Source: Flavobacteriales bacterium (GTDB lineage Bacteria > Bacteroidota > Bacteroidia > Flavobacteriales > Flavobacteriaceae). From it: a stretch of DNA of 64,000 nucleotides. A program made the translations under genes and the position numbers. This document shows positions 62,401 through 64,000 of this stretch, one piece after another. Location of the stretch: contig JAMOUV010000004.1 in the NCBI GenBank assembly GCA_027067965.1, positions 95,522 through 159,521 on the forward strand, read 5' to 3'. Under the pieces are notes generated by a model. The model was not told the origin of the DNA. It saw only the letters and a list, made by a program, of their open reading frames with translations, and ran no database searches. Every line of letters begins with the position of its first letter. Position 1 is the first letter of the stretch.

Positions 62401-62710
62401 CTTGGAAATAAATCTTATCCCTTTTTGATTTAATCTTTCCAATCCACATATAAAATAAAGCAAAAAAGTATTTTAACACCCAATAATACGTATTTTACAT
62501 ACTAAGTTATTGATTGACAACTATATTTTTTAAAGTCCAAAATAACGCGGTAAACAGGAAATAGCAATCTATATGAGCATTTGCTTTAATCATATATAAA
62601 CGAACTGTCCCAATATATTTGGGACAGTTCATGATTGTTCAAATATTTATTCCTTCTCTCAAATAATCAGGAATAAATGACGGCTGAAACTAATTAACTT
62701 ATGTATTCCA
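62401..62710. other. AT-rich gap, nothing recognised
   Basis: 310 bases without an ORF. There is an inverted match of CTGTCCC / GGGACAG near 62607-62629, a possible hairpin. Confidence 0.45.
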
Positions 62711-62872
62711 CTAATTTTTAGAACGTTTTAAAATAATTTCCGTCAAAATACCACCAATTATGATGCTAAAAAATATAAAAAAGAGTTTATTAGATATTCT
62801 TGCAGACCACCATAAAATAATGATAATAATAAAAAGTATTATTGCTAAACGAATGAAATTAATATTTTTCAT
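62711..62872 (-). CDS. 53-residue hydrophobic protein, candidate immunity partner
   Basis: MKNINFIRLAIILFIIIIIL, then WWSARISNKLFFIFFSIIIGG and a basic end LKRSKN. Two hydrophobic helices separated by a short positive loop, with no known domain. It starts 13 bases after the stop of the upstream lipoprotein gene on the same strand and has very AT-rich codons like that gene. The size, two-helix build and position recall bacteriocin immunity proteins, but this is an inference from architecture alone. Confidence 0.55.
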   Translation of the reverse strand: MKNINFIRLAIILFIIIIILWWSARISNKLFFIFFSIIIGGILTEIILKRSKN

Positions 62873-62885
62873 TTTAAGAAAATTA

Positions 62886-63746
62886 TTAATTTTTTATCCA
62901 TGATAAAATTTTTGATACTGCACCTGTTGAGGAACTGATAGCCCCACCAGCCGCGGACCATGCAACCGTGCCCCAATCAATTTCTCCATTAACGATGGCC
63001 TGCCCAGTTGCTGCAACTGCAGCACTAATAATTCCTCCCACTATATCTGAACCAACCCATGCTGGAACTGCTGCTAGATTAGCACTTATCTGATTTTCAT
63101 TTCTTTCCTCCCACCATTGCAATGAATATTTAGAAATAGCCAAAATTGTTCCAACCATTTCACCTTCACTTCCTTCTTCAAACCCTATCGAATTAAATTG
63201 ATTTATTAATGATTCAACATTCAACTTCAAATCACTATCTGATAAATTTCCCAAATAATGACTTTTCAAATCATTTGCTAATGATAATAAAATTTGACGG
63301 GAATCCTGCCCAATAATGTTTTCATTATATATGTATTCAATTAACTCGAAAATATTTTTATTTTGAATGCTATCAATAATATCATATATTCGAGATTGAG
63401 AATTATCTCCAAAGGCACGATTAATTAATGTCGTTTGATTGATAAATGATTTATTTTCATTAAGGCCTGTTTTTAGTGCTAGTTTATTTGAGCGATATAT
63501 ATTTAAAGAATTTGCAAAATCCATATTAAATTGATTTATAAAATCTATCTTTTCTTCCTCATTCGAAATATTATTATTTACAATAAAATTATCCTCTACA
63601 TTAGTAAGAAATAGATTGTGAATTTCTCCAATAGTATTAAAATCAGAAACAACAAGTGTGTCTTTATTGTTATCTTGTTTTTTACAAGAAAACATGTTAC
63701 CAATTAAAATAACACCTAATAAAATTAGAATTTTTTTAATTTTCAA
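62886..63746 (-). CDS. Lipoprotein with bacteriocin-like Gly/Ala-rich C-terminus
   Basis: 286 residues. The signal MKIKKILILLGVILIGNMFSC has lipobox Cys21. The middle (25-225) is polar, Asn-rich and mostly helical with no family recognised. The last 60 residues are quite different: VGSDIVGGIISAAVAATGQ, then WGTVAWSAAGG and SSSTGAVSKILSWIKN, with GxxxG/A spacing as in gly-zipper class II bacteriocins and similar pore peptides. Codon use is far more AT-rich than the backbone. The small membrane gene follows 13 bases later. Confidence 0.7.
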   Translation of the reverse strand: MKIKKILILLGVILIGNMFSCKKQDNNKDTLVVSDFNTIGEIHNLFLTNVEDNFIVNNNISNEEEKIDFINQFNMDFANSLNIYRSNKLALKTGLNENKSFINQTTLINRAFGDNSQSRIYDIIDSIQNKNIFELIEYIYNENIIGQDSRQILLSLANDLKSHYLGNLSDSDLKLNVESLINQFNSIGFEEGSEGEMVGTILAISKYSLQWWEERNENQISANLAAVPAWVGSDIVGGIISAAVAATGQAIVNGEIDWGTVAWSAAGGAISSSTGAVSKILSWIKN

Positions 63747-64000
63747 ACGGTTTTAAAGGTTAAACAAAATTTTTCGATACTTGCTATTCCGCCTCTCTCG
63801 GCGGTTTTTAATTATTTTTTTACTGCTCCGGGGAGCATAACATACCTTATCCGCTATGGCATAAGCGGTACACTATTCCGTTTTATTACAACGGCACTTA
63901 TACGGGCTTGGCCAAGCCGTAGATTTAAATCTTTGAAAAGGGCGCCCTATTTACAAAGAGTTAAATCTATACAAAGAAAAAAAAAAAAAACAATTTAAAA
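63747..64000. repeat. Palindrome-rich noncoding region at the right edge
   Basis: No ORF. It has a terminator-like CCGCC/GGCGG hairpin (63789-63804) followed by TTTTTA, CCGCT/AGCGG (63851-63868), GGCTTGGCCAAGCC (63905-63918) and a 15-bp imperfect inverted repeat (63921-63935 with 63954-63968) whose loop contains the palindrome GGGCGCCC (63940-63947). Cluster of hairpins resembling dispersed repeats; the window ends inside this region. Confidence 0.6.

Noticed and set aside
62242..62463. A 73-codon minus-strand frame opposite the transposase stub
   Set aside because: No domain; it is the reverse of the stub, which has recognisable similarity on the plus strand.

Overview
The window is chromosomal DNA from a member of the Bacteroidota, most likely of the Flavobacteriia type. 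Signs are the bamD-rpoZ-coaBC-porD gene order, a fused SecDF, a type III glutamine synthetase, a type IX secretion (T9SS) protein and T9SS cargo, signal peptides of the Bacteroidota style, and many promoters of the phylum's TAnnTTTG type. Base composition is AT-rich, except for one clearly GC-richer gene at 34880-37825. No species is claimed.

Layout. 1-3152: sugar uptake and activation operon (FucP-type transporter, nucleotidyltransferase, kinase). 3275-7509: tightly overlapping run of udk, an FtsB/DivIC-like protein, mutA, a DEDDh exonuclease with a decayed UvrC-like domain, and miaA. 7538-14547: dnaN, type III glutamine synthetase, and the bamD-rpoZ-coaBC-porD operon. 14965-18675: an outer-membrane barrel, a hairpin-rich repeat block, and tyrS with a dolichyl-phosphate-mannose-synthase-like enzyme and a DUF4296 lipoprotein. 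19037-28951: secDF, a membrane glycosyltransferase pair, ruvC, YihY, an M19 dipeptidase, and dgt-tpiA. 29052-34323: M1 peptidase, pepD, two small membrane proteins and a candidate small RNA. 34324-38590: the GC-rich FAD/Fe-S oxidase, flanked by hairpin-rich and repeat DNA and a broken MNT nucleotidyltransferase. 38591-47486: surface and carbohydrate functions (lipoprotein, GH29 fucosidase, GH114-like lipoprotein, small HExxH membrane protein, a 1621-residue S8 protease exported by T9SS). 48078-60295: housekeeping (acs, tRNA-Met, trxA-cydB, DUF4349 lipoprotein with a hydrolase, mtaB, ppk1, a GT4 enzyme, aminotransferase-murB). 60333-64000: accessory DNA.

The right-hand 3.7 kb is the most unusual part. 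It holds a YhcG/DUF1016 nuclease gene bracketed by 36-bp direct repeats, a PspC-like micro-gene, a transposase stub, and an AT-rich two-gene unit made of a lipoprotein with a Gly/Ala-rich bacteriocin-like tail plus a 53-residue membrane protein that could be its immunity partner. A second direct-repeat insertion scar lies at 15719-16248. No CRISPR array and no rRNA genes were seen. All functional calls rest on reading motifs and family knowledge; no database search was run.
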